NCBI GenBank assembly: GCA_000328365.1
Contig: KB309354.1
Location: 62,001-126,000 of the forward strand
Source: Capitella teleta
Taxonomy: Eukaryota; Annelida; Polychaeta; Capitellidae
Direction: 5' to 3'
Length of the DNA: 64,000 nucleotides
The notes below the pieces were generated by a model. It had not been told where the DNA came from. It was given only the letters and a program-made list of their open reading frames with translations, and did no database searches. This document shows positions 61,824-64,000 of the stretch, one piece after another; position 1 is the stretch's first letter; every line of letters begins with the position of its first letter. A program made the translations under genes and the position numbers.

Positions 61824-61942
61824 GTGTCGATGGTAATTCATAATTTTCTTTTGAGTGTCGATGGTAATTCATAATTTTCTTTTGAGTGTCGATGGTAATT
61901 CATAATTTTCTTTTGAGTGTCGATGGTAATTCATAATTTTCT
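61824..61942. repeat. 31-bp minisatellite, ~3.8 copies
   Basis: The unit starts GTGTCGATGGTAATTCATAA and repeats at exactly 31-bp intervals (61824, 61855, 61886, 61917) with no visible differences, implying recent amplification. It lies about 90 bases beyond the polyadenylation signal of the cysteine-rich peptide gene. Confidence 0.9.
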
Positions 61943-62030
61943 CAACTCAACTAAGCGTACACAATCACGTATAAAATGCAACAAATCAACACAGATTTGA
62001 ACCATGCTTTCCAATAACATGATGGTGACA

Positions 62031-62036
62031 TTTATT
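62031..62036 (-). promoter_or_regulatory. Polyadenylation signal AATAAA, cysteine-rich peptide gene
   Basis: TTTATT on the plus strand, 8 bases beyond the stop codon of the minus-strand gene; it implies a very short 3'UTR. Confidence 0.55.
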
Positions 62037-62043
62037 AGTTTGG

Positions 62044-62367
62044 TCAATAATTATTACAGTCAGAAATACAACCACGTCGTGTACCAACGCATACAGCCTT
62101 GCGAGTCTTGAATTCTTGCCTGCAGTTCTTTCGGCAACTTCCTTTTTGTAGGTTCACCCTCAAACCACTCCTGCAGTCGTCAAAACAATTCTGCTGCAGG
62201 TCAAGACAAGCATCCTTACACGTGACAAACTGCGCGATGCAAGCATTATGGCACACTTTTAATCCCAGCTGAGGACCGTGACCATATGGACCGACACCCT
62301 GCTGGGTGGAACTATGAAGCAACTGCATGAAGCAGAAAACAAGGAGAATAACAGAAACTGTATTCAT
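62044..62367 (-). CDS. Small secreted cysteine-rich peptide, 107 residues
   Basis: A single coding exon begins one base after a strong acceptor (TATTTGCAG|CATG). The 5'UTR is split: exon 62500 to about 62548, intron 62369-62499 with donor GTGAGT. A signal peptide spans residues 1 to about 21 (MNTVSVILLVFCFMQLLHSS). The mature part has 11 cysteines arranged as repeated C-x3-C pairs: VCHNAC, TCKDAC, NCFDDC, SCRKNC and a final CISDC, with six-residue gaps between the early pairs. This spacing predicts disulfide-linked helices. I do not recognise the family; an odd cysteine count suggests one free or an intermolecular bond. Candidate roles (defence peptide, secreted signal, structural) are speculation. 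A TATA box at 62575-62583 and a nearby polyadenylation signal indicate an intact, probably strongly and tissue-specifically transcribed gene. Confidence 0.85.
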   Translation of the reverse strand: MNTVSVILLVFCFMQLLHSSTQQGVGPYGHGPQLGLKVCHNACIAQFVTCKDACLDLQQNCFDDCRSGLRVNLQKGSCRKNCRQEFKTRKAVCVGTRRGCISDCNNY

Positions 62368-62574
62368 GCTGCAAATAGAATTTTAATACATAAATTAGCT
62401 CATGCATAAAGTACATGCTAGTAGTATGTAATGTCTATCGAGTAAGCCTGGATTTGTCTGTACTGTGAAATACAGGAAACAAAGTGTACTAGTACTCACT
62501 TGATTGGCGTCTACGAGATCGAAGAGATTCGTCTACAAAATCAAGGGTAGGTAGATTGTTGAATTCTACACTCA

Positions 62575-62583
62575 CTTTATATA
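62575..62583 (-). promoter_or_regulatory. TATA box of the cysteine-rich peptide gene
   Basis: TATATAAAG on the minus strand within GGTATATAAAGTGAG. It lies about 30 bases before the presumed transcription start (about 62548), and the first exon ends at donor 62500. Confidence 0.65.
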
Positions 62584-62599
62584 CCAATTCACAAGCATC

Positions 62600-64000
62600 C
62601 GTCTAATTGATATCTTGTCATTACAGCTCTTAGCTAATTTGCGATGATTTTAACAAAATCATACTTTAAACGTCAACGTCATTAAGTGATCATTACGTTG
62701 AAAGCTTGCACTGCGTGCCCTCGCTATACACAGACAAACTGACGCCTAATAAAGTAGATTTCATGCGGAAAACAACTTTGTATCTGTGTATTTTAATTAT
62801 AATATATGATATATAGATATGGGACGAGTCATGGGTTCACGACCCCGGCTCAACCAATAAGTGAGCGAGCTGGTTCATTTACATTTTTTAGATCAAACTA
62901 CACATCATAGTCATGACATAGTGGTTCTATTTTAAGCTTTCTCCTTAATTCTTTCATTTTATTTAATACGTGACGTCGGACTGCATTATAAGAGAGTTCC
63001 CTTGTAGATATTCTCGTTGATATAAAATATGGCGGGATTCGCCGAAAAACTACTGGCGACCCGGGGGGTCAAAAACCGTGATAATCGGCCATTGTTTCGG
63101 ACTTTTTTCTACAATGCCTCGAGGATGCTGTTGGAAAATATCTTATTTGAGGCACTTAGGATGTTAATTCATGCCTAATACTTCGGGACATGGTGCATGG
63201 ATGTTTTATGAAGGCTCTGAGCCCAAAACCTGAAAACCGCTTATAATCACCCAACATGGTGTTTTTCGCTCATAGCTCGCTTTCGCAATTTGCGACTTGT
63301 GACCGGTTTTGCCGTGGACGCTCATATAATTATGTGCATGTATACGGAATACACACGCCCCTAGATTTCCCACTGCTCTATTTTTGTTTGTGCATTCACA
63401 TTTGTGGACTACATTATATATTATAACATGACACGACACGACATGATATAATATAATAAAAAGTACTCTTTTCGCCACTGTTTCAATAATTAGCATAAAA
63501 CACAATGAATTATTAATCACAAAAATAATTTATTTTAAAACAAACACTGGGTAATTTTGGTACATGATACATGATAAAAAAACAAAAATACTGACCACAA
63601 TAGAAGTTAGTTATAAGCGCATTGCACAGTGCACAGGATACATAGCATGGTAGAGCACCAAGAGTACAAAACGAACACATGTTTTCAGTGGTGATGTTTG
63701 GTCCATTTGGATATTTCCTCTGGAGAAAGTCGCTGAAGAACCACTCCACATGACTTTATTGGGGCTAACCTATGGCGAGGTTTTTTGCTGGAAGATAATA
63801 AACAAATATGACCAGGGATGATACTAGTAAGTACTTTAAAAGATCAAAAGTTCAATGACATCACAATAACATTTAGTAGCAATTGATACACCAGTAAAAA
63901 AAAAAAGAAGAAAAAAGCTTGACATCACAAAACAAAAGGTTGAAATTCTTAATTATAATTTTATCAGACGAAGTAACCACATGCAGTTTAAAGACATGCT
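62600..64000. other. Intergenic stretch, no supported gene
   Basis: No reliable gene. A short cysteine-rich frame on the minus strand at about 63605-63710 has acceptor- and donor-like ends but no start codon and no partner exons. Confidence 0.45.

Noticed and set aside
62821-62875. ATGGGTTCACGACCCCGGC, resembling a box B
   Set aside because: No convincing box A upstream and no similarity to the SINE family defined at 55568-55906.
63513-63749. Minus-strand cysteine-rich exon-like segment (CSFCTLGALPCYVSCALC)
   Set aside because: Acceptor- and donor-like ends exist, but there is no in-frame start, no partner exon and no homology I recognise. Kept only as a possibility.

Overview
The window is nuclear DNA from an animal. 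Genes are split by GT-AG introns, and domain-sized exons encode extracellular sushi (CCP), LDL-receptor class A, leucine-rich and lectin-like modules, seven-transmembrane receptors and an SLC5 transporter. DNA is AT-rich, with many decayed LINEs, tRNA-derived SINEs, MITEs and microsatellites. The gene content fits an aquatic invertebrate, perhaps a deuterostome or lophotrochozoan, but nothing fixes the phylum. A modal intron length of about 50-56 nt recurs in four unrelated genes, although intergenic DNA is not compact.

Layout. 1-8144 (minus): a large secreted sushi-repeat gene with a signal peptide split by an intron, a fibrinogen-like module and 23 CCP modules in view; its 3' end lies beyond base 1. 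8145-25858: about 17.7 kb without an intact gene, holding an orphan SAP-domain exon (13556-13674), a decayed LINE (15597-17703) with a nested hAT-type MITE and an internal AAT-repeat expansion, a 60-bp MITE and several LINE/SINE ends. 25859-28732 (plus): a complete 14-exon SLC5-family sodium-coupled transporter. 29711-36245 (minus): a CNBD2-like protein with two cyclic-nucleotide-binding folds, 5' end unresolved. 37985-38234: an orphan promoter-like region. 40769-47088 (plus): a three-exon gene for a 1988-residue LDLa/LRR (GRL101-like) receptor. 47089-57600: mostly LINE debris, but with a compact three-exon gene for a 102-residue type II membrane protein at 52180-52922. 57622-58932 (plus): an FMRFamide-receptor-like GPCR carrying one reading-frame break. 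59000-62000: a repeat cluster. 62044-62548 (minus): a small secreted cysteine-rich peptide gene with a TATA box and a 5'UTR intron.

The genes do not form an obvious functional unit. Four of the seven encode secreted proteins or cell-surface receptors. The least expected items are the exon holding 14 sushi modules beside a 24-nt microexon, the large receptor lacking the usual class A signature residues, the two small novel genes (52.2 and 62.0 kb), and a very small MITE present twice, one copy itself invaded by a 46-bp palindrome. All gene models rest on reading frames, splice sites and remembered family patterns; no database search or transcript was available.
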